From positions 123,976-162,448 of the forward strand of contig JAFWIP010000006.1 in assembly GCA_017514805.1 (NCBI GenBank): a stretch of DNA of 38,473 nt. The letters are read 5' to 3'. Below, in pieces: positions 24,479-31,408 of this stretch; the stretch's first letter is position 1, and each line of letters begins with the position of its first letter. The translations under genes and the position numbers were made by a program. The stretch comes from Candidatus Saccharimonadota bacterium. GTDB taxonomy: Bacteria > Patescibacteriota > Saccharimonadia > Saccharimonadales > Saccharimonadaceae. The notes beneath the pieces were generated by a model, which ran no database searches, was not told where the DNA came from, and was given only the letters and a program-made list of their open reading frames with translations.

Positions 24479-24751
24479 TTATTGTTCCATTAGATAATAA
24501 TTCACATCATCAATACGCGGCAAACTTGGGTTCATTCCTCTCCATTCTTGGAGCAGCTTGCCGCTATCGTCAAATGCCAAAATCGTCGGATACTCAACTA
24601 CGTCATAAGTCCGGCAGATACTCTCGCCTTCTGGTGAATCTGGACTATAGCTTTCTGGCGCTTTACCGGTCCGATGCTCAAAATCTCTTAGCCATTCAGT
24701 CACCGTACGCGCATAATCCGTATCCTCGCGCCAAATCATTACCACCCGCAT
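24479..24751 (-). CDS. Thioredoxin-fold small protein lacking CXXC
   Basis: A 90-aa protein with the strand/helix order of a small thioredoxin-like domain. The conserved cis-Pro segment TYDVVEYPTILAFDDSGKLL (about 48-67) is clear. There is no CXXC motif and only one cysteine (C46), so thiol-disulfide exchange of the usual kind is unlikely; a structural or binding role is possible. It starts four bases after nrdR with an AAAGGAG ribosome site and is the last gene before the terminator. Confidence 0.72.
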   Translation of the reverse strand: MRVVMIWREDTDYARTVTEWLRDFEHRTGKAPESYSPDSPEGESICRTYDVVEYPTILAFDDSGKLLQEWRGMNPSLPRIDDVNYYLMEQ

Positions 24752-24755
24752 AGTT

Positions 24756-25226
24756 TTACTCCTTTGCTGCTTTCTTTTTCATTCGCTCGCGTTGTTCCGC
24801 AATACTACGTTCCAGATCGTCAAGCGATTTAAACTCTTTGAAAACGCTCGCAAAACGTACGTAAGCCATTTCGTTCGTATCAGCCAACACTTCAAGAATC
24901 GTCTCGCCAATCAAGCTAGACGGAATTTCATCTTTACCAACATCATAGATACGCTCTTCGACCGTATCCACTACATGCTGAACATCGAGATCGCTATTAA
25001 AGTATTTCCCAACCGAATTGCGCACCGCGCTCATTAACTTATCGCGATCAAAGGCCTCACGCGCGCCAGAACGCTTGCGCACCATCATTCCTGGACGCTC
25101 AATCCGTTCGTAAGTCGTAAAGCGATGCTTGCCATCAAGCGACACACGTCGCCTACGAATCATCGTGCCGTCAGGAGACTCACGACTTTCGAGTACCTTA
25201 CTTTCGCCAATTTTAAGATGGCTCAT
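24756..25226 (-). CDS. nrdR: NrdR-like regulator without zinc-ribbon cysteines
   Basis: NrdR represses ribonucleotide reductase genes in response to ATP/dATP. The 156-aa protein keeps the family layout: RESPDGTMIRRRRVSLDGKHRFTTYERIE (about 16-44), then an ATP-cone (about 46-138: VRKRSGAREAFDRDKLMSAV, AYVRFASVFKEF). The two CxxC pairs of the N-terminal zinc ribbon are gone: MSHLKI stands where MxCPxC is normal, and SLDG where CxxC is normal. The protein contains no cysteine at all. The start is firm: AGGAGG lies 5 bases upstream and an in-frame TAG lies four codons before the ATG. It follows ftsZ by 9 bases. Confidence 0.88.
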   Translation of the reverse strand: MSHLKIGESKVLESRESPDGTMIRRRRVSLDGKHRFTTYERIERPGMMVRKRSGAREAFDRDKLMSAVRNSVGKYFNSDLDVQHVVDTVEERIYDVGKDEIPSSLIGETILEVLADTNEMAYVRFASVFKEFKSLDDLERSIAEQRERMKKKAAKE

Positions 25227-25235
25227 CCCGCCCTC

Positions 25236-26465
25236 CTAATCTTTATTCTTTTTGCGGCGCCTCAAAATTGCTGGAATATCACTGTCATCATCATCGTCGT
25301 CGTTATTACGAATCTGATCCCACATATTCACATTATCATTGCCAGTAAATACTGCAGAAGCCTGAGTTTCTGGCTGCATCTGTGGCTGTGGCTCCTCTGC
25401 TGGCATCGTCTGTACTGGATCTGCTGCGGCCTGAGTTGGAGCCGTGTCAGTCGTATGTTCGACAGGTGTAGAAGTATACATATCCTGCTCTGCGCGATCG
25501 CCATAATACTTCGAATCGAAGCCAGTCGCAACAACCGTAACGATGACCTCGTCTTCGAGCTCTGGGCGAATTGATGCGCCCCAGATGATATTCGCATCTG
25601 GACTAATGCTTGCAGTGATAAGCTCGGCCGCTTCATTAACCTCTGCCATTGAGAGATCGTAGCCACCGACTACCGAGAGCAATACACCACGTGCACCATC
25701 GATAGAGACTTCAATAAGCGGAGATTCAATTGCCTGCTGAGCAGCAATCGTAGCACGATTTTCACCAGATGCGCGGCCAATACCCATAAGAGCGGAGCCT
25801 GCATCCTTCATGACGGCACGAACATCAGCAAAATCCAAGTTAACCAAGCCATGCTCAGTAATGAGTTCTGAAATACCCTGAACACCCTGACGGAGTACAT
25901 CGTCAGCAATCTTGAATGCTTCAAGAATTGGCGTGCGTTGATCAATTGTCTGGAGGAGACGATCGTTAGGAATCGTAATAAGAGCATCAACATTGCGAGC
26001 TAAGCGCTCAATACCCCAATCAGCATTCGCCTTGCGCTTCTGACCTTCAAAGGAGAAAGGCTTCGTTACGACGCCGACTGTAAGAATATCTTGCTTGCGA
26101 GCTTCCTCAGCAACAATATAACCAGCACCAGAGCCGGTACCGCCACCAGCACCAAGTGTAATAAATGCCATATCGGCACCCTCAAGTGCGTTCTTGATCT
26201 CTTCACGGCTCTCATCGGCAGAACGCTCGCCTACTGATGGATCTGCGCCAGCGCCAAGACCATTAGTCGTGTCATGACCAAGATGAACCTTGATATCCGC
26301 CTTAGAATTATGCAATGCCTGAGCATCGGTGTTCATTGCGACGAATTCAACGCCATTTAGGCCTGCTTCGCGCATGCGATTCACTGCAGAACCGCCGGCA
26401 CCACCAACGCCGATTACTTTGATACTAGCTGTACTCTCCACCTCGCTCGGTTTTACTTCGGGCAT
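25236..26465 (-). CDS. ftsZ: Cell division protein FtsZ
   Basis: The tubulin-like GTPase that forms the division ring. The 409-aa protein shows the nucleotide-binding start IKVIGVGGAGGSAVNRM, the tubulin signature GAGGGTGSGAG (G107-G113 core), and the catalytic T7 loop NLDFADV (209-215). A linker rich in Gln/Pro/Thr (about 325-385) and an acidic run lead to the C-terminal peptide DIPAILRRRKKNKD that docks to FtsA. The ATG at 26465 has GGAGG with 8-base spacing; the longer form from a TTG at 26489 would start before the ribosome site. Confidence 0.97.
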   Translation of the reverse strand: MPEVKPSEVESTASIKVIGVGGAGGSAVNRMREAGLNGVEFVAMNTDAQALHNSKADIKVHLGHDTTNGLGAGADPSVGERSADESREEIKNALEGADMAFITLGAGGGTGSGAGYIVAEEARKQDILTVGVVTKPFSFEGQKRKANADWGIERLARNVDALITIPNDRLLQTIDQRTPILEAFKIADDVLRQGVQGISELITEHGLVNLDFADVRAVMKDAGSALMGIGRASGENRATIAAQQAIESPLIEVSIDGARGVLLSVVGGYDLSMAEVNEAAELITASISPDANIIWGASIRPELEDEVIVTVVATGFDSKYYGDRAEQDMYTSTPVEHTTDTAPTQAAADPVQTMPAEEPQPQMQPETQASAVFTGNDNVNMWDQIRNNDDDDDDSDIPAILRRRKKNKD

Positions 26466-26503
26466 CTTTTGCTCCTCCACATTTTTCAAAAATACTTAAT
26501 AAG

Positions 26504-26509
26504 ATAATA
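26504..26509 (-). promoter_or_regulatory. -10 box (TATTAT) of ftsZ
   Basis: TGtTATTAT (extended -10) with a weak -35 TAGTCA at 17-base spacing. It would give ftsZ its own leader of about 30 bases in the ftsA-ftsZ gap. Confidence 0.5.
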
Positions 26510-26545
26510 ACACCTAAATATTTTTTTGACTAGTTTTAGAGCAAA

Positions 26546-27781
26546 TTATTTGAACAGTTTAGTAATTCTAGAGAAGAAGCCACCCTCTTTTTTCTTCTTT
26601 GCCTTCTTTGGCGCACAGCCACCGTTATCCATATTGTCAATTCCGGCGCGTTCATTATCGCCAAGCATTAAACCAATCGCCGTTGCAAACTCTGGTTTTA
26701 AGATATCTTCACTTACACCGATAATGCCACTTGGTTTTGCGATACGTGCAGCTAATTCAACATGTTTTCGAGCAAAATGCTCAATATTACGCATCTTTGC
26801 GCCGCCACCACAAATTACCAAACCTTCTGGTAATCTCCTGTCGTAGCCGGCAAGTTTCAGCATTGCGCGTACATCTTCGAAAATCTCCTCAAGCCGAGCA
26901 TCGACAACATCGTCAACATCCTTGCGCTTAAAGCGGAATTCCTCACGTCCACGCTTAATGACGACTTCCTTGTCCATCTCGCCCTTCAAAGCAGAGACAT
27001 GCTTCAGTTTAATCTCCTCGGCTACCTCAGGAATCGTTGCGAGCACCGTCGCGAGATCTTTTGTCACATCATTACTACCAATCGGGATTACGCCAACAAA
27101 CTGTAATTCCCCCTCGTCAAAGATAGCAAGACTTGTTGTTGCGCCGCCCATATCAAGCACACCAACACCATTTTCGCGTTGCGCGCTATTCGTTACTGCA
27201 CGCGCTGCCGCTACTACAGTCGGTTCAAATGGCCCATGCGGCTCAATTACGGCGCTTTCACATACTTTACGAAGGTTTTCGCAATCTGGCATCAAAGCAG
27301 AAATCACATTTGCGCGGAGCTCAAGACGAGCACCATGCATGCCTAGCGGTTCTCTAATTCCGCCTTGACCATCAAGAATATATTCATACGGAACAAGCGC
27401 TAATGTTTCGCGATTTGGTGGCACCTTACCGGCAATCGCCGTATCGGCAATACGAATGATATCATCTTCATTAATCTCATGGTCAGCCACACCGACAGCA
27501 ATCATGCCGTCAATCTTAGTACTGCCAATATGCGTACCATTAATACTGACCGTCGCACGATCAACTTTAACGCCGCTCATTCCTTCAACCTTAGCAAGAC
27601 ATTCATCAATCGCCTTAGCTGGAGGCATTAATTCTTTTACAATACCACGGCGCATACCTTCGGACGGCACTTCACCGTAGCCAATAACCGAGACTTCCTC
27701 GCCTTTTACTGTACCTAAAACTGTCCGTACAAAATTAGTACCGACATCAATCCCCACCGCAAAACGCGCTTTTTCTTCCAT
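26546..27781 (-). CDS. ftsA: Cell division protein FtsA
   Basis: An actin-like ATPase that tethers FtsZ to the membrane. The 411-aa protein has the phosphate-1 motif AVGIDVGTNFVRTVLG, the family's 1C subdomain (about 85-165), phosphate-2 GVLDMGGATTSLAIF and adenosine motif LVICGGGAKM. A Lys-rich linker leads to the C-terminal amphipathic membrane helix GGFFSRITKLFK. TACAAT ends 6 bases before the ATG. ftsZ lies 80 bases downstream. Confidence 0.96.
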   Translation of the reverse strand: MEEKARFAVGIDVGTNFVRTVLGTVKGEEVSVIGYGEVPSEGMRRGIVKELMPPAKAIDECLAKVEGMSGVKVDRATVSINGTHIGSTKIDGMIAVGVADHEINEDDIIRIADTAIAGKVPPNRETLALVPYEYILDGQGGIREPLGMHGARLELRANVISALMPDCENLRKVCESAVIEPHGPFEPTVVAAARAVTNSAQRENGVGVLDMGGATTSLAIFDEGELQFVGVIPIGSNDVTKDLATVLATIPEVAEEIKLKHVSALKGEMDKEVVIKRGREEFRFKRKDVDDVVDARLEEIFEDVRAMLKLAGYDRRLPEGLVICGGGAKMRNIEHFARKHVELAARIAKPSGIIGVSEDILKPEFATAIGLMLGDNERAGIDNMDNGGCAPKKAKKKKEGGFFSRITKLFK

Positions 27782-27787
27782 AAGATT

Positions 27788-27793
27788 ATTGTA
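27788..27793 (-). promoter_or_regulatory. -10 box (TACAAT) of ftsA
   Basis: TACAAT ends 6 bases before the ftsA ATG, with no room for a ribosome site. Confidence 0.55.
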
Positions 27794-27803
27794 CCATATC
27801 CGC

Positions 27804-28547
27804 TTAAGCTTGTGTTAAAATTTCGTAGCCATCGTCGGTTACGAGAATCGTGTGCTCAAAATGGCAACCAAGCGAACCGTCTTTCAAACAAACCGTCCAA
27901 CCATCGTCATCCTCTACAACTACCGTATCCGGCTTACCAAGACTCGACATTGGCTCAATACAAATCGTGTCGCCCGTATGCAGCGTCAAACCCTGCCCTT
28001 TCTTACCATAATTTGGTACCTCTGGTGGCATATGCATGCTCGTACCAATACCATGACCGACATAATTACGAATCACGCCAAGCTTGCCCTTTTCAAGCGT
28101 CTTCTGAACTGCTGCGCCGATATCACCAAGCTTTGCGCCATCGCGTACCTGCTCGATACCTTCGTATAGTGAAGACTCTGTAAAGCTAAGCAAATGCTTC
28201 TGAGCAGCCGTCGGCTTCCCAATAATCATCGTAAAAGCAGAATCGACATAATAGCCCTGATACTTAATCACAAGATCATAGCTAACCTTATCGCCCTCTT
28301 CGAGTACGATATCTTTCGGAATACCATGAATTAGCTCATCATTCACCGAAATACAAATCGAACCCGGAAAATTCACTTCTGGTTCATAATAAGCTACGCC
28401 AGCACCCGCGCTTAAAATTTGTTTCTCGACCCATTTGTCGATTTCTTTGCCAGTCATACCGGCCTTCGTGTATTCTTTTAAATCAGCAAAAATTTGCGCC
28501 ATGATTTTGCCACCCGCGCGCATTGCAGAAACTTTTTTCTCATCCAT
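27804..28547 (-). CDS. map: Methionine aminopeptidase type I
   Basis: Removes the N-terminal Met from nascent proteins. The 247-aa protein shows the pita-bread fold landmarks: SICISVNDELIHGIP, the metal Asp residues in KVSYDLVIKYQGYYVDSAFT, the His in VGHGIGTSMHMPPEVPNYG, and the metal Glu residues in ICIEPMSSLG and CHFEHTILVTDDG. No N-terminal zinc-finger extension. TACAAT overlaps the adk stop and ends 7 bases before the ATG. def and fmt, acting earlier in the same N-terminal maturation pathway, lie about 5 kb away. Confidence 0.96.
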   Translation of the reverse strand: MDEKKVSAMRAGGKIMAQIFADLKEYTKAGMTGKEIDKWVEKQILSAGAGVAYYEPEVNFPGSICISVNDELIHGIPKDIVLEEGDKVSYDLVIKYQGYYVDSAFTMIIGKPTAAQKHLLSFTESSLYEGIEQVRDGAKLGDIGAAVQKTLEKGKLGVIRNYVGHGIGTSMHMPPEVPNYGKKGQGLTLHTGDTICIEPMSSLGKPDTVVVEDDDGWTVCLKDGSLGCHFEHTILVTDDGYEILTQA

Positions 28548-28550
28548 ATA

Positions 28551-29093
28551 CTATATTGTACCCCATTTACGTAGGACCGTCTCGATCCGCTCAGTAATTT
28601 GTTCAATTGCGCCAACACCGTCAATTTTCTCGATTTTTAGGCCTTCACCTTCCAAAATCCTGCTCATCTCAGCAATTGTTTGTTCAAAGATGCTCCAACG
28701 TTTTTCGATTGCATCTTTTTTGTCGTCAACCCGACCGCGCGCTTCTAGGCGCTTCCAAAGCTCTTCCTTTGTGACGTTCAAAATAATTGCACCTTCAACA
28801 TTTTCCAGATCACCATGCTCGACTAGCCAATTTGCTTGCCAAACATCGCGTGGATAACCATCGAGAATCGCGTTCTGTTCGGCATATTCAGACGCCTTAA
28901 TCGCATCATGCATCATATTAACGACAAAATTATCGTCAACAAGGCCACCCTCTTTCATAATCTTGTCCAGATTCGGATTCTTTTGATCGCGCAAAAGCTG
29001 TCCAACCGATAGCCAGCGCCAACCGTATTTTTCCGCCAATATCTGCCCCTGTAGGCTCTTGCCACTCCCCGCTGGTCCAAATAGAATAAACAT
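28551..29093 (-). CDS. adk: Adenylate kinase
   Basis: Interconverts ATP + AMP and 2 ADP. The 180-aa protein has the P-loop GPAGSGKS (6-13) and the signature AILDGYPRDVWQANWLVEHG (about 95-114). LID region cysteines are absent and the total length corresponds to a short-LID form. AAGGAG precedes the ATG by 6 bases. It lies downstream of rpsU's terminator and is followed closely by map, as in many ribosomal clusters (secY-adk-map). Confidence 0.9.
   Translation of the reverse strand: MFILFGPAGSGKSLQGQILAEKYGWRWLSVGQLLRDQKNPNLDKIMKEGGLVDDNFVVNMMHDAIKASEYAEQNAILDGYPRDVWQANWLVEHGDLENVEGAIILNVTKEELWKRLEARGRVDDKKDAIEKRWSIFEQTIAEMSRILEGEGLKIEKIDGVGAIEQITERIETVLRKWGTI
28555..28560 (-). promoter_or_regulatory. 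-10 box (TACAAT) of map
   Basis: TACAAT lies in the last codons of adk and ends 7 bases before the map ATG. Confidence 0.5.
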
Positions 29094-29116
29094 TTTTCTC
29101 TCCTTTTTATTTTTCG

Positions 29117-29146
29117 CTAAAAATACCCCCTATTTACAGGGGTATT
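29117..29146 (-). terminator. Rho-independent terminator of rpsU
   Basis: An 8-bp stem AATACCCC/GGGGTATT with a 9-base loop and a T-rich tail on the minus strand, 3 bases past the rpsU stop. Confidence 0.8.
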
Positions 29147-29148
29147 CT

Positions 29149-29367
29149 TTACTTAAGGCCTAACTTCATGCGTTCGGCTTTTTCGGCTTTGCGCTTATCG
29201 CGAAGAATCGCCTTGAGACGACGCTCACGCTTGGAGACTGGCTTGCTAAAACGCATGCTCTCCTTTGCTTCAGCCATCACGCCACTCTGAAGAACCTTAC
29301 GATTGAAGCGACGAATAATGTTCTCGTTTGCTTCATTCTGGTCTTTTCTAGTTACTTTGATTGCCAT
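29149..29367 (-). CDS. rpsU: Ribosomal protein bS21
   Basis: A 72-aa very basic 30S protein. It has NENIIRRFNRKVLQSGVMAEAK, then RFSKPVSKRERRLKAILRDKRKAEK, matching bS21, which lies near the anti-Shine-Dalgarno region of the ribosome. TGaTAAAAT ends 10 bases before the ATG. It is followed by a terminator, so it is largely its own unit. In a genome with many leaderless mRNAs, a ribosomal protein tied to SD recognition is worth noting. Confidence 0.92.
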   Translation of the reverse strand: MAIKVTRKDQNEANENIIRRFNRKVLQSGVMAEAKESMRFSKPVSKRERRLKAILRDKRKAEKAERMKLGLK

Positions 29368-29377
29368 ACTGCGCTCT

Positions 29378-29383
29378 ATTTTA
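29378..29383 (-). promoter_or_regulatory. -10 box (TAAAAT) of rpsU
   Basis: TGaTAAAAT (extended -10) ends 10 bases before the rpsU ATG, immediately after the recJ stop. Confidence 0.5.
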
Positions 29384-30997
29384 TCATATCTTCTCGATTA
29401 CTTCAAGAGAAATTATCATGCCTTCAATTCGCACATTTCCACCCCATTCATTCTTCGATAGTGTAAACTGCACACGCACTCTATCGCCGGCCCGAACAGT
29501 CATCTGGTCTTCTGGCGCATAAAAGCTCATTAAACGCATCTCGTGCTCGCCATCAGAGAGAGTTAGCGACAGATGTTTTTCTTTTAGTATTCTATGAGCA
29601 CTCACGCGTCCGGAAAATTCAAAGATCGGTTCTTCATTACCTAAACCGAATGGTTCCAATAGGCATATCTCGTCATAGAGCTCCTCAGTTAGCTCGCCAA
29701 GCTCATCTAAAACCACATCGCTTTGCGAACGCAAATATTTCTCCTGATCCTTTAAATTCAGCGAATTATAGTAACTAACCATCACACTCTTAAAATCATT
29801 AAATTTATCCGCCGGGATACTCAAACCGCATGCTCCCGCATGACCACCTCCAGATAGCAACATGCCTTCCGGACAATTCTGTAACGCCTCAGCTAGCGAA
29901 AAATCGCCAAAACTACGCCCACTCCCCTTCAGTACGCCCTTCTCAAGCGCTGTCAATGCAAAAGCTGGCCTCTTGTAAATCTCCGATAGCCTCCCCGCAA
30001 CAATCCCGACTATTCCTTCATGCCATTTCCCTTTAGCTACAATAACTGGCTCGTCACCAAAACTACCATCTACCTCTTTTACAGCCTCGTCCTGCGCCTT
30101 GCGTCGCTCTTGATTTAACTCATCTAACTCTTCTGCCTTCGCAATCGCCTCCGCGCGCGAATCGGTCAACATCAAATCTAACGCAACCTCCGCAGTTTTC
30201 ATTCGTCCCGCCGCATTAATCCGTGGCCCTAACTGAAAACCAATTGCATGCGAATTCATCTTCTCCAGATGACATTTAGCCTTTTTTGCTAACTCTTGAA
30301 GACCTTTTCGGCGCGTCTTGCCCATCACCATCATGCCGTAGTAGACCATAATACGATTTTCTTCACGAAGCACCATCGAATCGCAAACCGTTCCAAGCGC
30401 CACCATATCGAGTAGCCATTTTTCTTGGCCGTCACACTTGCCACCGTTCTTACGCATATTTAACGCGCGCGCCAAAGTGAAAGCTACGCCTACGCCAGCC
30501 ATATTAACGCCGTATTTCTCGCCACGTCGCTTCGGATTAACAACAGCAACCACTTTCTCTGGAATCTTCGGTATCTCATGGTGGTCTGTTACGATCGTAT
30601 CGATATTGAGTTCCTTTAGCTTCGCAATTACTTCGCCAGAACCGCTCCCGCAGTCTACAGTAATCACTAAGCCAGCACCGCGCCGCTGTATCTCTGGAAT
30701 TGCCGGCTCATTTAAGCCATATCCGTCCGTAAAGCGATTCGGTAGCATTATTTCAACTTGTTCGCAACCAAAATAATCGAGTGCACTCTTACAAACCGTA
30801 CTCGCCGTCACGCCGTCAGCATCATAATCGCCATAAATAATTATTTTTTCACCTCTGTCGCACGCCTTCTCGATTCTCTCGACTGCCTTCGCCATTCCGA
30901 GCATCAAAAATGGATCAAATAAATCCTCGTATTTTGGACGCAAAAAACTCTCGTCTAGCCCACGGTCAGCCAGAAGTTTCTTAAATATGCGTGTCAT
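29384..30997 (-). CDS. recJ: Single-stranded-DNA exonuclease RecJ
   Basis: A 5'-3' exonuclease for recombination and mismatch repair. The 537-aa DHH-family enzyme shows IIIYGDYDADGVTAS (D57, D59, D61), VITVDCGSGS, TDHHE (138-141), a metal-binding GVAFTLARAL region, the DHHA1 domain with SGRSFGDFSLAEAL and the GGHAGACGLSI signature, and a C-terminal OB-fold (about 440-535). Full length for RecJ. Its ATG overlaps the stop of the upstream winged-helix gene (ATGA), so the two are coupled. Confidence 0.95.
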   Translation of the reverse strand: MTRIFKKLLADRGLDESFLRPKYEDLFDPFLMLGMAKAVERIEKACDRGEKIIIYGDYDADGVTASTVCKSALDYFGCEQVEIMLPNRFTDGYGLNEPAIPEIQRRGAGLVITVDCGSGSGEVIAKLKELNIDTIVTDHHEIPKIPEKVVAVVNPKRRGEKYGVNMAGVGVAFTLARALNMRKNGGKCDGQEKWLLDMVALGTVCDSMVLREENRIMVYYGMMVMGKTRRKGLQELAKKAKCHLEKMNSHAIGFQLGPRINAAGRMKTAEVALDLMLTDSRAEAIAKAEELDELNQERRKAQDEAVKEVDGSFGDEPVIVAKGKWHEGIVGIVAGRLSEIYKRPAFALTALEKGVLKGSGRSFGDFSLAEALQNCPEGMLLSGGGHAGACGLSIPADKFNDFKSVMVSYYNSLNLKDQEKYLRSQSDVVLDELGELTEELYDEICLLEPFGLGNEEPIFEFSGRVSAHRILKEKHLSLTLSDGEHEMRLMSFYAPEDQMTVRAGDRVRVQFTLSKNEWGGNVRIEGMIISLEVIEKI

Positions 30998-31296
30998 CCA
31001 ATAATCTTATTCGGGGTCTTTTTGGCGTCTTCCGCCTGCTGACTCTTAATAACAATACTCTGGAGCTCTTTCAAGATTGGAAACTGTTTATTTGTCTGAT
31101 AAATGCTAGTATTACCCTTCTTTGTAGCAACCAAGAAACCGCCCTTCGTCATTCGGCGCAATTCGCGCTGAATATTTCCTGGATCTTCCTTAATAAGCTT
31201 AGATAAGCCACGCACATGGGTCTTGAAATCCGGATATTTTGCAAAAACAACAATAATCTTCCGCCGCACCCGACTCGTTACGAAAATGTCTAACAT
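30994..31296 (-). CDS. Winged-helix DNA-binding protein
   Basis: A 100-aa protein with an ArsR/MarR-like winged-helix fold. An N-terminal helix (MLDIFVTSRVRRKIIVVFAK) is followed by a helix-turn-helix (VRGLSKLIKEDPGNIQRELRRMTKGGFL, about 28-55) and a wing (VATKKGNTSIYQTN). No metal-binding or ligand domain. It is co-encoded with recJ (ATGA overlap) and has a strong ribosome site (AAAGGAGG, close to the ATG). Autoregulation, or regulation of the divergent priA, is possible but inferred from position only. Confidence 0.78.
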   Translation of the reverse strand: MLDIFVTSRVRRKIIVVFAKYPDFKTHVRGLSKLIKEDPGNIQRELRRMTKGGFLVATKKGNTSIYQTNKQFPILKELQSIVIKSQQAEDAKKTPNKIIG

Positions 31297-31318
31297 TTAC
31301 CTCCTTTGTACTGTCTCT

Positions 31319-31347
31319 ATTTTAATTAATGATTGTAAAATTCACAA
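31319..31347 (-). promoter_or_regulatory. Promoter of the winged-helix gene and recJ
   Basis: -35 TTGTGA (31342-31347), 17-base spacer, -10 TAAAAT (31319-31324). It diverges from the priA promoter 50 bases away. Confidence 0.65.
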
Positions 31348-31396
31348 CATTGACTTTTATAATTTTTATACCAAAATTAGCACCGCCTCTGAATGA

Positions 31397-31402
31397 TATA
31401 AT
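31397..31402 (+). promoter_or_regulatory. -10 box (TATAAT) of priA-def-fmt
   Basis: TGaTATAAT (extended -10) ends 6 bases before the priA ATG; the following ATAGAT is identical to that before mutM. Confidence 0.65.
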
Positions 31403-31408
31403 ATAGAT

